Of a stretch of DNA of 64,000 nucleotides, positions 19,919 to 29,883 are shown one piece after another. Origin of the DNA: Nitrospirota bacterium (GTDB lineage Bacteria > Nitrospirota > Nitrospiria > Nitrospirales > Nitrospiraceae); assembly GCA_030682135.1 (NCBI GenBank), contig JAUXQT010000003.1, forward strand, positions 1 through 64,000. The letters are read 5' to 3'. The position numbers were made by a program, and so were the translations under genes. The notes under the pieces are model-generated. The model was given only the letters and a program-made list of their open reading frames with translations. It ran no database searches and was not told the DNA's origin. How positions within the stretch are numbered: the first letter of the stretch is position 1; the number at the start of each line of letters is the position of its first letter.

Positions 19919-20947
19919 ATGAACAGGGCATGCGCTTTGCGTAGCTATCACCATCTGTTCCAACACCGTTTTGATTGTTTGACTGCAAGGGAAGGTACCG
20001 TGACCCCGGTCCTCACATCGTACCCCATCAAATATATCTTCCTCACCCTCACCCTGTTCGCAGGCTTCACCGCCTCGACGGTCATCGCTGCTGAACATGG
20101 CAGGGAAGGCCCTCATAGCCTGATTCATCGGCCACAGGCAGAACGCCCTGCTCCGTCCGCGCCAATCCAAGGGACCGGGGTCAGACCTCTCAACGGTCAA
20201 CCGCCTCGCCTCGCACCGCAAACCGAACTGCCAAAAACCTCAGCACCGCCAACAAGCGCGCCAGTGAAACATCATCGAAAACTCGCCACGCGCCCAACCA
20301 ATGTATCGGCCGCTCTTGCAGCCCGGGAAACATCGATCGCCGCAGCAGGGCAAGTGACGCGGACGACAGCCGATTCCAGCAAGGCGACTGCGCCTCCGGC
20401 AACGGCGCCAGGATCACAATCGACAGCAAGCCTCTTCGCAGGAGCCACCTCGACTGCTGCCGCGACGGCAACCCCAAGATCTCTCACACCATCTCCCTTA
20501 GCCAACATGGCAGCAACCAGCCCTGTAGCCTCGACTGGAAGCGGTTCCGCTCCTTCACCCGGTGGTTCGAGATCGGCAGTGAACCTGCTCAGGACCTCCG
20601 CAATTGCGAGTCTGCTCCAAGCCCCCACGCCAGTGGTCATCGCACCTCCGTCATCCCCGCCCCCTTCGACACCTCCATCGACACCTCCTCCCGGCCCATC
20701 GACTGGAAGCGTCACACTCTCATGGGCGGCAAATGGGGAACCAGACCTGGCAGGCTATAAAATCTACGTCGGCACGGCGTCCGGCCGGTACGATTTCTCT
20801 GGATCGCCTTTCATGACTGGACTCGTCACGAGCTATAGGGTCTCCAATCTTCCTGTCCCACTAACCTACTTCTTCGCCTTATCCGCCTACGACAATGCCG
20901 GGAACGAGAGTTCACTCTCGGCGGAAATCAGCAACAGCCTCTACTGA
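19919..20947 (+). CDS. Ala/Pro/Thr-rich secreted protein with C-terminal fibronectin type III-like domain
   Basis: SVTLSWAANGEPDLAGYKIYVGTASGRY...YFFALSAYDNAGNES; start uncertain (GTG near 20000 possible). Confidence 0.75.
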   Translation: MNRACALRSYHHLFQHRFDCLTAREGTVTPVLTSYPIKYIFLTLTLFAGFTASTVIAAEHGREGPHSLIHRPQAERPAPSAPIQGTGVRPLNGQPPRLAPQTELPKTSAPPTSAPVKHHRKLATRPTNVSAALAARETSIAAAGQVTRTTADSSKATAPPATAPGSQSTASLFAGATSTAAATATPRSLTPSPLANMAATSPVASTGSGSAPSPGGSRSAVNLLRTSAIASLLQAPTPVVIAPPSSPPPSTPPSTPPPGPSTGSVTLSWAANGEPDLAGYKIYVGTASGRYDFSGSPFMTGLVTSYRVSNLPVPLTYFFALSAYDNAGNESSLSAEISNSLY

Positions 20948-20948
20948 C

Positions 20949-21070
20949 GGCTGCTGAAAACGGTCCCCGGCTTCGTTCTCACCTCGCCAACATCCTCAAC
21001 GTAGCCGAGAGGCTACGCCTCCGGTGTTGCCATCGGCTGCGGCCTTGCCGGATGACCGCTTTGAGCAGCC
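20949..21070 (-). repeat. family-1 element, copy 4
   Basis: Reverse complement GGCTGCTCAAAGCGGTCATCCGGC...GTAGCCTCTCGGCTAC...GCCGGGGACCGTTTTCAGCAGCC. Confidence 0.85.
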
Positions 21071-21107
21071 TATCCTTGCTGGAGATCAGAAGAAGGTGCT
21101 CTCGTAC

Positions 21108-21258
21108 GGGATGCTCAAACAGACGAGTCCACTAGGCCGCAGGGAGTCCGGCGACTGAGGCGTACGTTTCTCTCCCGCCCACCCCGAGCTGCCGAAACCG
21201 CTCTTTCACCCGAGGTACGTCGCAAGGAGACGGACGACTGAGAACGACATGGAAAACA
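21108..21258 (+). repeat. degenerate family-1 element, copy 5
   Basis: GGGATGCTCAAACAGACGAGTCCACTAGGCCGCAGGGAG...GAGGCGTACG; right half poorly preserved. Confidence 0.5.
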
Positions 21259-21302
21259 TTTTGAGCGCTGCCTCGGATGTGAATTGCAGGCAGGGACTAG
21301 AT

Positions 21303-21425
21303 AGGATGCTCAAAGCGGTCATCCAACGAGGCCGCAGGGGAGAAATAACCGGAGGCGTACCCTCAGGGGTACGTTGAGGATTATTTCGATCCGAGAACGA
21401 AGTTGGGGATCGCTTTCAGCATCCT
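21303..21425 (+). repeat. family-1 element, copy 6
   Basis: AGGATGCTCAAAGCGGTCATCCAAC...GAAATAACCGGAGGCGTACCCTCAGGGGTACGTTGAGGATTATTTC...GTTGGGGATCGCTTTCAGCATCCT. Confidence 0.92.
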
Positions 21426-22224
21426 ATCGCGATTGGGCGCAGCGGAAGCCCGTGTAACTATTGCGGGTCTCAGGCGGAAGCTTGAAACGTCCATAGGTGA
21501 GAAGATATTTCGGCGCGTCTGACCAGGATCCGCCGCGGAGTACTTTAAATTGACCTGACTCAGGTCCTTGCGGATTGTGTTCCGGCGAGTTCTCGTAGTA
21601 GTTCACTCCGTACCAATCCTCTACCCATTCCCCGACGTTCCCGGCCAATTGGTAGAGCCCATAGGGACTCTTGCCCTGCTCATAGGATTGCACGGGCATC
21701 AAAACCTGGCTATAGCTGAACCGCGCACCCAATGCGTAATTCGCCAGTTCCTTATTCGGAACCTGATTGCCCCAGGGATACAATCGTCCATCCGTTCCTC
21801 TGGCCGACTTTTCCCATTCCGCTTCGGTCGGAAGCCGCTTCCTCTTCCACCGGCAATAGGCATCCGCATCGGACCAGTCCACGCCGATCACCGGCCGATC
21901 GCCATGCTGCGACAGCTCGACCATATTCCATTGCCACGGTGCAGGTCGATTCGTCTCAGCGAGAAACACGGCATACTGCGCCGTTGTCACTTCGTAAACG
22001 TCGATGAAGAACCTGGATAACACAACGTGATGCTTGGGACGTTCATCTTCAAGCGCCTGCATCCCGTCGACACCCATCGTAAACGGCCCTTCGGGAACCT
22101 CGACCATCGGAGTTTCAACAGGGGGCTGCAGCTCCAGGGCCTTCGATCTTCTCAGGCGATCAAGTTGAGCCTCGCTGAAAGACACGGTAATGGCCAAGAA
22201 TAGAAGAATGCTCAAAAAGGCCAT
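21424..22224 (-). CDS. formylglycine-generating enzyme (SUMF1)-family secreted protein
   Basis: VPEGPFTMGVDGMQALEDERPKHHV, LPTEAEWEKSARGTDGRLYPWGN, GGSWSD, YTGFRC; start set at MAFLSILLFLAITVSFSEA signal peptide rather than the upstream repeat-encoded ATG at 22314. Confidence 0.85.
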   Translation of the reverse strand: MAFLSILLFLAITVSFSEAQLDRLRRSKALELQPPVETPMVEVPEGPFTMGVDGMQALEDERPKHHVVLSRFFIDVYEVTTAQYAVFLAETNRPAPWQWNMVELSQHGDRPVIGVDWSDADAYCRWKRKRLPTEAEWEKSARGTDGRLYPWGNQVPNKELANYALGARFSYSQVLMPVQSYEQGKSPYGLYQLAGNVGEWVEDWYGVNYYENSPEHNPQGPESGQFKVLRGGSWSDAPKYLLTYGRFKLPPETRNSYTGFRCAQSR

Positions 22225-22327
22225 CCAACGCGGCCGCAGGCGAGAGAAAACCGGAGGCGTACCCTTAGGGGTACGTTGAGGATTTTGTCGAGCCGAGAAC
22301 AAAGTTGGTGGCATTTTTCAGCATTCT
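22205..22327 (+). repeat. family-1 element, copy 7
   Basis: AGAATGCTCAAAAAGGCCATCCAAC...GTTGGTGGCATTTTTCAGCATTCT. Confidence 0.92.
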
Positions 22328-22329
22328 TC

Positions 22330-22992
22330 TCAATGGATGATCCCGCCGACGACCCAATGCCGATCATCCGGCACATCGATGATCAACCGCGTCAAATTCA
22401 TTTGCGCCAATTGTGCGCTGATTTCATCTTCGGTGAACGCCGCTAGTAACGAGTTGTAGAAATCTCTCCTAAGAATGTCCGGAGCCCCTGAGGCATACCG
22501 GTCGACGATCGCCTGCGCCTCTTCCGGCGATTCCGGCCGCAAGAGGTCCATCACGAGCACAGGCGAACCAGGCTTCACCGCCACACGTAATTTGTGCCAG
22601 AACTGCAGCGGGTTCGGCACGTGATGTAACAGGCTATTAGACATGGCGGCATCGGCCATATTGGCCCCGGCAAGGTCCTGAAAGCGCTCACAGCGAAAGG
22701 TGATACGATCGGACAGCCCCGCTTGCCGCACCCTGTCCTCGGCCAACCGGATCATCGGAGAAGAGGCGTCGATCGCAGTAATCCGACAGCCTGGCACCGC
22801 GCAAGCCAAACGAATGGGAATATCGCCAGGGCCACAACCCAGGTCGAGCACATGGCCCTCGGAGAATTCCGGAAAGTATTCACGAAATAGATCGACGAAG
22901 CCCTGGTTCTCCTGCGAGAAGTCCGCCGCCGCATAGGCCTGGACCTGCGCATCGTCCTCCATCAATTCAGGTTCGAGCACGCGCAGCATCAT
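22330..22992 (-). CDS. SAM-dependent class I methyltransferase
   Basis: VLDLGCGPGDIPIRLA, ITAIDASSPMIRLAEDR. Confidence 0.88.
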   Translation of the reverse strand: MMLRVLEPELMEDDAQVQAYAAADFSQENQGFVDLFREYFPEFSEGHVLDLGCGPGDIPIRLACAVPGCRITAIDASSPMIRLAEDRVRQAGLSDRITFRCERFQDLAGANMADAAMSNSLLHHVPNPLQFWHKLRVAVKPGSPVLVMDLLRPESPEEAQAIVDRYASGAPDILRRDFYNSLLAAFTEDEISAQLAQMNLTRLIIDVPDDRHWVVGGIIH

Positions 22993-23010
22993 GAGATCAC
23001 TCCTTTAAAA

Positions 23011-23093
23011 GCAGATGGCCGATGGCTAATAGCAGAAAAGGATTGGACAGTCTCCCCGTTCATCGCTCTTGCCATCGGCCATAGGCTATCAGC
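23011..23093. repeat. heptad-like tandem/inverted repeat
   Basis: AGATGGCCGATGGCTAATAGC ... GCCATCGGCCATAGGCTATCAGC. Confidence 0.6.
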
Positions 23094-23574
23094 TCTTTAT
23101 CTCGACAGCGTCACCGGGCCTCACCAGCCCCTCCCGCAACACCTTGGCATAGACCCGGCTCCAGCCAGGATGCTTTTTCTGGGAGATGCGCTGATAGTCC
23201 CCGTCCTGAAACCATGGCGCGTTGTGACTGCAGGGAACCGTGTAACTCATCACTTCAAGCCGGACATCCGAACCGACCGACATCACCACGCCAGGTCGAA
23301 TGAGCTCCCAGTCCAACCCTGCCAGCGTCAGGTTCTCCCCCGACGATCCTGAGTTAATCGGATGTCCTTCATCCTGAAGCCGCTCAAGAAGCTCGAGCGA
23401 GAAGAGACAGACAGCCCGATCCGGCCCACCATGCACTTTGAGGTTTCGTTGCCGGTCGCCCTCCACACCCCGTTCCGTCAGCTTCGCTTCACGAATCGGC
23501 TTTTTCGGCACACCTCCATCAGAGACGTTGATCTGATGCACATGAGGAGAGGACGGTCGTCCTGGTGCGGTCAT
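23089..23574 (-). CDS. MOSC domain-containing protein
   Basis: GVPKKPIREAKLTERGVEGDRQRNLKVHGGPDRAVCLFSLELLERLQDEGHPINSGSSGENLTLAGLDW. Confidence 0.9.
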   Translation of the reverse strand: MTAPGRPSSPHVHQINVSDGGVPKKPIREAKLTERGVEGDRQRNLKVHGGPDRAVCLFSLELLERLQDEGHPINSGSSGENLTLAGLDWELIRPGVVMSVGSDVRLEVMSYTVPCSHNAPWFQDGDYQRISQKKHPGWSRVYAKVLREGLVRPGDAVEIKS

Positions 23575-24440
23575 CGGCCGGCTCCCTCGCAGGATTCCCC
23601 CATCAACAATTCCAATGCCACCCAGCCCTCTTGCTCGCGCCGTTGGGAGAACAACGCGCCAACCTTGGAGAAGGCGTCGAGAATCTCCTGCTCTTGATCG
23701 AGCAGAATGCCGGACAACAAGAGCCGCGCACCATGAGTCGCATATTCCCCCAGTTCATCGCACAGCAGCAAGAGCGTCTGGCGGTCGAGATTCGCCAGCA
23801 CGAGATGGGGTCGAGATGATCCGGCGACATCGCTCAGCGTCCCACAGACTAACTGCAGCTCACGTCCAAACCCGTTCTCTATGGCATAGTCTCGTGCGCA
23901 GTCCACCGCAACAGAATCGCATTCCACTCCAAGAGCCGAGGCCGCCCCGAGCCGCAGTGCGACCATCGCCAGAATCCCGCTGCCTGACCCCACATCCAGC
24001 ACGGACTCGCCGCCGTGCACGAGATCTTCCAGCCATTCGAGTAACATCCGCGTCGTCGCATGGTGTCCGGTCCCGAAGGCCTGCTTGGGGTCGAGCACGA
24101 TCTCAATATCTTGAGGGAGCAGCACCGCCTGCTCCCAACTCGGCCGGATGACAATCCGCCGACCGATCCTGATCGGCCGGACCGACTGAGCCCATTGCCT
24201 GTTCCAATCCTGATCCGGCATCGATTGCACCAGCACCTCGGCATCGGCCCCACCGAACTGCTGCAAGACCGCTCGAAGCGCCGCCACATGATCGGCACTC
24301 CACCGGTCGCTCGGCCAATAGAGATGCATCGTAGGGCCATCCTGCCAGGCCCCCTGTACGAAGGGATCCGCCAGCGCGCCCAGGAGTTCTCCCGCGTCGA
24401 TGTCGGCGTGAATCGTGACGTCTATCCAATCCTGTGCCAT
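23571..24440 (-). CDS. prmA: ribosomal protein L11 methyltransferase
   Basis: VLDPKQAFGTGHHATTRMLLEWLE, VLDVGSGSGILAMVALRLGA. Confidence 0.92.
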   Translation of the reverse strand: MAQDWIDVTIHADIDAGELLGALADPFVQGAWQDGPTMHLYWPSDRWSADHVAALRAVLQQFGGADAEVLVQSMPDQDWNRQWAQSVRPIRIGRRIVIRPSWEQAVLLPQDIEIVLDPKQAFGTGHHATTRMLLEWLEDLVHGGESVLDVGSGSGILAMVALRLGAASALGVECDSVAVDCARDYAIENGFGRELQLVCGTLSDVAGSSRPHLVLANLDRQTLLLLCDELGEYATHGARLLLSGILLDQEQEILDAFSKVGALFSQRREQEGWVALELLMGESCEGAGR

Positions 24441-24496
24441 TGAATCCTATCCTGTTATTGACGGAGGGAGGCCCATCCAGTAAGGTCGAAGCGACC

Positions 24497-26371
24497 ATGC
24501 AACAGAATCAGCACCACACAGAAGCGCCAGGACGAGAGCAGACGTTGCAGCGGCTGCTTCGACGAACCGATCGGTTGCTCCAGACAGGTCTTCGAACCAG
24601 TGCCACCTTTACCCGCTGGCGTGTCGTCCTGTTCGCCACGGCGCTGCTCTGCACAATTACGCTCTACAGACTTGGTTGGTACCAGGCCGGCAATGGTTCG
24701 CTCGCCGGGTTCCTCATCCTGTTCCTGATCGTCGCGAGCTATCATACCAGGCTGGAACAGCGGATTCATCGGCTCCGGGAATGGCAACGGATCAAGCAGA
24801 CGCATGTGGCTCGCCTCCGCCTCGATTGGGACAGAATCCCTGCACAGACCTTCGCCGGGCCGGCCCATCACCTCTACGCGAACGACCTCGACCTCGTCGG
24901 GCCCCATTCGTTGTTTCAACTGCTCAACACCACCGTCTCCTCGCATGGCCGCGAGCGATTGGCTGCCTGGCTTCTCTCACAGCCACCTGCCCCGGACGCC
25001 TGGGTGGAACGCCAAGCCTTGGTCCGTGAGCTCACGGCAAGGCCATTGTTTCGAGACCGATTGGCGCTTGAAGCCCGCTTGCTCGGTGAACAGGAGATCG
25101 ACGGCCATCGCCTGGCTGCCGTATTGCAACATCGCCTGGAGATTCCCCGGCTGCATATTATTCTGCCAATCCAGGCCCTCCTCGCCGCGACCACCGCAGG
25201 GCTTGGACTCGCCGCGTTGCTGAATCTGCTGCCAGGGTACTGGATGTTCTCCTTCGGCCTCTACGCCCTCGCCTATTTTTTCACGGACCAGGGAGAGGAA
25301 CTGCTCGAACATGCGGTCGGCCTCCACCATGAAGTCGAGAAACTCGGAACGGTATTCGGGCACATCGACCGTCATGCGAAACGATCCCGCTCCGTCCTCT
25401 TTCGCACCTGGGCCCCGCTCGCGACCAGCGCCACGTCGCCCATTCATCTGATCCGACAGGCCGCGCGAGTGCTCCATGGCATCAGCATCAAAGCCCATCC
25501 GGTCGTCCACCTTGCCGTGAATGCCCTCTGCCCCTGGGACCTCTGGTTCGCCAGGAGATTGGGCCAGATCCAGGATCAGATCCGAGATCATCTCCCCTTG
25601 TGGCTGGATCGACTGGCGGAAATTGAAGCGGCTGCGGCATTAGGCACCTTCGCCTACCTGCACCCCCGCTATATCTGGCCTTCATCGCTTCAAACCGACA
25701 ACCGACAGAACGGGGCAGCTCCACGCTGCTCCGCTCGCAATCTCGGTCATCCGCTGATCCCCCATGCGATGCGCGTGGCCAACGACTTCTCCCTTCAGGG
25801 CCTCGGACAGGTGCTGCTCGTCACCGGATCCAACATGTCCGGGAAAAGCACCTTCCTCCGGACTGTGGGAATCAATATCTGTCTCGCACAAGCCGGCGCA
25901 CCGGTCTGCGCCAGCCATTTCGAATGGACCTGGGTGCGCGTGGTCTGCTGTATCCGGGTGGACGACTCCCTCGACGAGGGGCTGTCGTTTTTCTATGCGG
26001 AAGTGAAACGGCTCAAGACGTTGCTCGACGCGACGATGGATCGATCCCGCGCCCCGGTGCTCTTCTTGATCGACGAAATCTTCAAGGGCACCAACAATCG
26101 CGAGCGATTGATCGGGAGCCGCTCCTTCATCACCGGCCTCTCGCAAGGCCATGGGTTCGGCATGGTCACGACCCATGACCTCGAATTGACCGATCTCGAC
26201 AAAACGGTGCCGGGATTACGCAACGCCCACTTTCAGGAAACGGTGGCAGCCGGCGCACTCCAATTCGACTACCAGCTCCGTTCAGGTCCCTGCCCCACCA
26301 CCAATGCGCTACGGATTATGGAATTGGAAGGGTTGCCGGTGCCAGGCACAGCACCAGGCCTGATCAACTAA
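24497..26371 (+). CDS. MutS-family DNA mismatch repair-like ATPase
   Basis: LVTGSNMSGKSTFLRTVGINICLAQAGAPVCA, LFLIDEIFKGTNNRER, TTHDLELT. Confidence 0.9.
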   Translation: MQQNQHHTEAPGREQTLQRLLRRTDRLLQTGLRTSATFTRWRVVLFATALLCTITLYRLGWYQAGNGSLAGFLILFLIVASYHTRLEQRIHRLREWQRIKQTHVARLRLDWDRIPAQTFAGPAHHLYANDLDLVGPHSLFQLLNTTVSSHGRERLAAWLLSQPPAPDAWVERQALVRELTARPLFRDRLALEARLLGEQEIDGHRLAAVLQHRLEIPRLHIILPIQALLAATTAGLGLAALLNLLPGYWMFSFGLYALAYFFTDQGEELLEHAVGLHHEVEKLGTVFGHIDRHAKRSRSVLFRTWAPLATSATSPIHLIRQAARVLHGISIKAHPVVHLAVNALCPWDLWFARRLGQIQDQIRDHLPLWLDRLAEIEAAAALGTFAYLHPRYIWPSSLQTDNRQNGAAPRCSARNLGHPLIPHAMRVANDFSLQGLGQVLLVTGSNMSGKSTFLRTVGINICLAQAGAPVCASHFEWTWVRVVCCIRVDDSLDEGLSFFYAEVKRLKTLLDATMDRSRAPVLFLIDEIFKGTNNRERLIGSRSFITGLSQGHGFGMVTTHDLELTDLDKTVPGLRNAHFQETVAAGALQFDYQLRSGPCPTTNALRIMELEGLPVPGTAPGLIN

Positions 26372-26379
26372 GGCTCACT

Positions 26380-29300
26380 GTGACGACACCCATCAGCACA
26401 GGCTCCCGCGCCACGCCCCATCCTCTCCGCGGCCTATTGATCGCGCAATTCTTCGGCGCGTTCAACGACAACGTCTGGAAGCTGATGGTCGCCTTGCTAG
26501 CCATCAGGCAGGTCACGGCCGCCGTCGGCCCGACGGGACCGGCGTTTGAAGCAGCCTCCCAGGCGCAGACCACCATCGCCTTCGTCGTCTTCAACCTGCC
26601 CCTCATGCTGTTCTCTCTGGTCGCAGGCGTCCTGTCGGACCGGTTAAGCAAACGGACCGTCATCATTGCTATGAAGATGAGCGAAGTCGCGCTGATGGGA
26701 GCCGGAACCGTGGCACTCTGGGAAAACCCGGCTGGCGGATGGCCCGCCTTGATCGTCCTGGGGGGCATGGGAGTCCACAGTGCGTTCTTCAGCCCGGCTA
26801 AGTACGGCATTCTGCCCGAGCTATTGACCTACGAACAACTTTCACTCGGCAACGGCTTGCTGAAGATGTGGACCTTCTTCGCTATCATCGGCGGCACGAC
26901 AGCAGGAGGTATCTTTCTGGGCCTCTCACACGCGAGTCCTTGGCTGGCGGGACTCGCGGTGACCGTCCTTTCCGTGATCGGATTTCTTGCTGCCTGGACC
27001 ATCCCCCGCGTGCCGGTTGCCCGATCGGAAGGCGGCGTGATTGCTACCATCGCTGTCGCCTGGGCGGCAATCCGTGAAGACCGCCTGTTGCGGCTGGCTA
27101 TTGGCATCAACATCATGTTCTGGACCATCGCCAGCCTGTTCGGCCAGGACATGCTGATCTACGCCAAGGCCAGGCTCGAATTGTCCGACGAGCTGTCCGG
27201 ACTCCCGCTCGCGGTTCTTGGGATCGGCATCGGCATCGGCGCCGGGCTCGCAGGCCGCCTCTCTGCCTCGAAAATCGAAATCGGACTGATCCTGCCAGGC
27301 TGCTTCTGTCTGGCCGGCGGACTGCTGGTGCTGGGCCTGATTCCGCCCAGCCTCACCGGTGCACTCACGCTGATGGCGGCACTCGGCATCGCCAGCGGCT
27401 TCATCAATGTGCCGATCAACGCGCTCATCCAATGGCGCGCCCCGGCCGACCGGCGCGGCGCCGTCATCGCGTTGGGCAACACGTTTATGTTCGGTGGCGT
27501 CATGCTCGGATCGCTGGGCGCGGGATTTCTGTCGCACATCGGCCTCTCCGCCACCGACATCCTCCTGGCCTGCGCAGGCGTGGCGCTGATCGGCACCGTC
27601 ACCGTCCTCTGGCTGATGCCGGACAGCCTTCTGCGGTTCACGATGGTGCTACTGCCACGCCTCTTCTATCGCCTGACCGTCATCGGAAGCGAGTCCGTGC
27701 CGCGAGAGGGCGCTGCACTGCTGGTGCCGAACCATGTGTCCTTCGTGGACGGGTTCTTGCTGATGGCGAGTCTGGACCGCCCGATCCGTTTTGTGGTGGA
27801 TGCCCGCTATGCAGAGTATCCCTTGCTCCGGCCGCTCATGAAGGCCATGCGCGTCATCCCGATCGCCTCCGGCGAAGGACCGCGCGTCATCCTGCGCGCC
27901 CTTCGTGACGCAGGCGCCGCCTTGGACAACGGCGAGATCGTCTGCATCTTCCCCGAAGGACAGATCACCAGGACCGGAACACTCTTGCCGTTCCGACGAG
28001 GCTTCGAACGCATCGTGAAGGGACGAACCGTCCCTGTCATTCCGGTCCACCTCGACCGGATCTGGGGCAGCATCTTCAGCTTTACGAACGGCCGGTTCGT
28101 CGGCAAATGGCCGGAGCGCATCCCCTATCCCGTCACCGTCTCGTTCGGAACGCCTCAACCCTCCTCGACCCCGGCCTATGAACTCCGACGACTCGTCCGT
28201 GAACTGGGAGAAACGGCCTGGTATCTGCGCAAAGCCGATCAGGAAACCCTGCATCGTCCTGTCGTGAGAGCCTGGCGACGGCATCCCTTCGCCTTTGCCC
28301 TGGCCGACGGCTCACGCCCGCACGTGTCGGCTTTGCAGGCATTGATCGGCACCATCGTACTCGCCCGAATACTCAGACCCCATTGGGAAGGACAGCAGCA
28401 TGTCGGCTTACTCCTGCCACCCAGCGTCGCCGGTGCCTTGGTCAATATCGCCGCGTCCCTGTCAGGCAAAACCAGCATCAACCTGAACTACACGGTTGGA
28501 AAGGCCGGCCTGGAATCGGCCATCGCACAGGCCTCGATCAAGACCGTGCTCACCAGCCGCCAATTTATCGAGAAGGCGAAGCTCGACATCCCGCAGGGCA
28601 CCACCATCCTCTGGCTCGAAGACCTCGCCAAGACCATTAGCGGCGGCAAGAAGTTCGTCGCACTGCTGTTCGCCCTGTTCACCCCGATACGAATCTTAGA
28701 GCGGGCCTGCGGACAGACTGGCAAGACCGGCATGGACGATCTGGCCACCATCATCTTCAGCAGCGGCAGCACAGGCGAACCGAAGGGGGTGATGCTCTCC
28801 CACTTCAGCATCAATTCCAACGTCGAAGGAGCCTCCCAGGTCATCCATATCAGCAAGGCCGATCGTGCCCTCGGCATCCTCCCCTTCTTCCATTCCTTCG
28901 GCTACATGCTCCTCTGGTTCTACTTGCGACATAACACCGGGGTCGTCTTTCATCCTTCGCCGCTCGACGTGAGCGCGATTGGAGAACTTTGCAGCCGGTA
29001 TCGCATCTCGCTCCTGGTCGCCACGCCGACCTTTCTCCAGCTCTATCAGCGGCGCTGCACGCCGGAACAGTTCAGCACGCTGCGCGTCATCATCACGGGA
29101 GCCGAAAAGCTGCCGATGCGGCTCATGCAGTCGTTCCAGGAACGTTTCGGCATAACCCCCGTCGAGGGTTATGGGGTGACGGAATGTGCGCCCGTCATTG
29201 CGGCAAACTGCCCGGACTTCCGCGCCTCTGGATTTTTTCAAGTGGCCTCGCGGCGGGGAACCGTGGGGCAGCCGCTGCCCGGCGTCTCCGTACGCATCGT

Positions 29301-29835
29301 CGATCCCGACAGCTATGAGATTCTTGCGCCAGGCACACCCGGCATGCTGCTCGTCAAGGGCCCCAACTTGATGAACGGCTATCTAGGCCGGAAGGATCTC
29401 ACCGACAAGTCTATGAAGGATGGCTGGTACATCACAGGGGACATCGCCACCCTGGATGAAGATGGCTTTCTCTCAATCACCGACCGGCTCTCGCGCTTCT
29501 CGAAGATCGGCGGGGAAATGGTCCCTCATGGCCGCGTCGAAGAGGCGCTGCAGCAAGCGGTCGGCGGCGACATGCAAGTCTTCGCCGTCACCGGCATTCC
29601 CGACGACAAGAAAGGTGAACAGCTTGCCGTGCTCCACACCCTCGATGAAGCGCAGATTCCCGGCATCGTAAGCAAGCTCGCAGCAGACGGACTCCCGAAT
29701 TTGTTCATTCCATCACGGGCAAACTTCATCAAAGTCGAGGCCCTGCCAGTATTGGGGACTGGCAAGATGGACCTGCGCGGCCTCAAGCGGATCGCCATGG
29801 AACGGCTTTCGGGGGACGTGAAGCGTCTTTCGTGA
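26380..29835 (+). CDS. aas: fused MFS transporter / PlsC acyltransferase / acyl-[ACP] synthetase (LplT-Aas type)
   Basis: MFS helices; LVPNHVSFVDGFLL (HX4D-like) and FPEGQITRTG acyltransferase motifs; IIFSSGSTGEPKGVMLSH AMP-binding. Confidence 0.92.
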   Translation: MTTPISTGSRATPHPLRGLLIAQFFGAFNDNVWKLMVALLAIRQVTAAVGPTGPAFEAASQAQTTIAFVVFNLPLMLFSLVAGVLSDRLSKRTVIIAMKMSEVALMGAGTVALWENPAGGWPALIVLGGMGVHSAFFSPAKYGILPELLTYEQLSLGNGLLKMWTFFAIIGGTTAGGIFLGLSHASPWLAGLAVTVLSVIGFLAAWTIPRVPVARSEGGVIATIAVAWAAIREDRLLRLAIGINIMFWTIASLFGQDMLIYAKARLELSDELSGLPLAVLGIGIGIGAGLAGRLSASKIEIGLILPGCFCLAGGLLVLGLIPPSLTGALTLMAALGIASGFINVPINALIQWRAPADRRGAVIALGNTFMFGGVMLGSLGAGFLSHIGLSATDILLACAGVALIGTVTVLWLMPDSLLRFTMVLLPRLFYRLTVIGSESVPREGAALLVPNHVSFVDGFLLMASLDRPIRFVVDARYAEYPLLRPLMKAMRVIPIASGEGPRVILRALRDAGAALDNGEIVCIFPEGQITRTGTLLPFRRGFERIVKGRTVPVIPVHLDRIWGSIFSFTNGRFVGKWPERIPYPVTVSFGTPQPSSTPAYELRRLVRELGETAWYLRKADQETLHRPVVRAWRRHPFAFALADGSRPHVSALQALIGTIVLARILRPHWEGQQHVGLLLPPSVAGALVNIAASLSGKTSINLNYTVGKAGLESAIAQASIKTVLTSRQFIEKAKLDIPQGTTILWLEDLAKTISGGKKFVALLFALFTPIRILERACGQTGKTGMDDLATIIFSSGSTGEPKGVMLSHFSINSNVEGASQVIHISKADRALGILPFFHSFGYMLLWFYLRHNTGVVFHPSPLDVSAIGELCSRYRISLLVATPTFLQLYQRRCTPEQFSTLRVIITGAEKLPMRLMQSFQERFGITPVEGYGVTECAPVIAANCPDFRASGFFQVASRRGTVGQPLPGVSVRIVDPDSYEILAPGTPGMLLVKGPNLMNGYLGRKDLTDKSMKDGWYITGDIATLDEDGFLSITDRLSRFSKIGGEMVPHGRVEEALQQAVGGDMQVFAVTGIPDDKKGEQLAVLHTLDEAQIPGIVSKLAADGLPNLFIPSRANFIKVEALPVLGTGKMDLRGLKRIAMERLSGDVKRLS

Positions 29836-29883
29836 ATCGTATCTCGCGAGATACGAGCGACGAACGACGAGATACGAGGCTCT

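Noticed and set aside
19553-20221. 222-aa minus-strand ORF
   Set aside because: Spans family-1 copy 3 and is antisense to the Fn3 protein; no recognisable domain
21108-21425. Clustered palindromic repeats as a possible CRISPR array
   Set aside because: Units are long, irregularly spaced, variable palindromes without uniform spacers, and no cas genes are present
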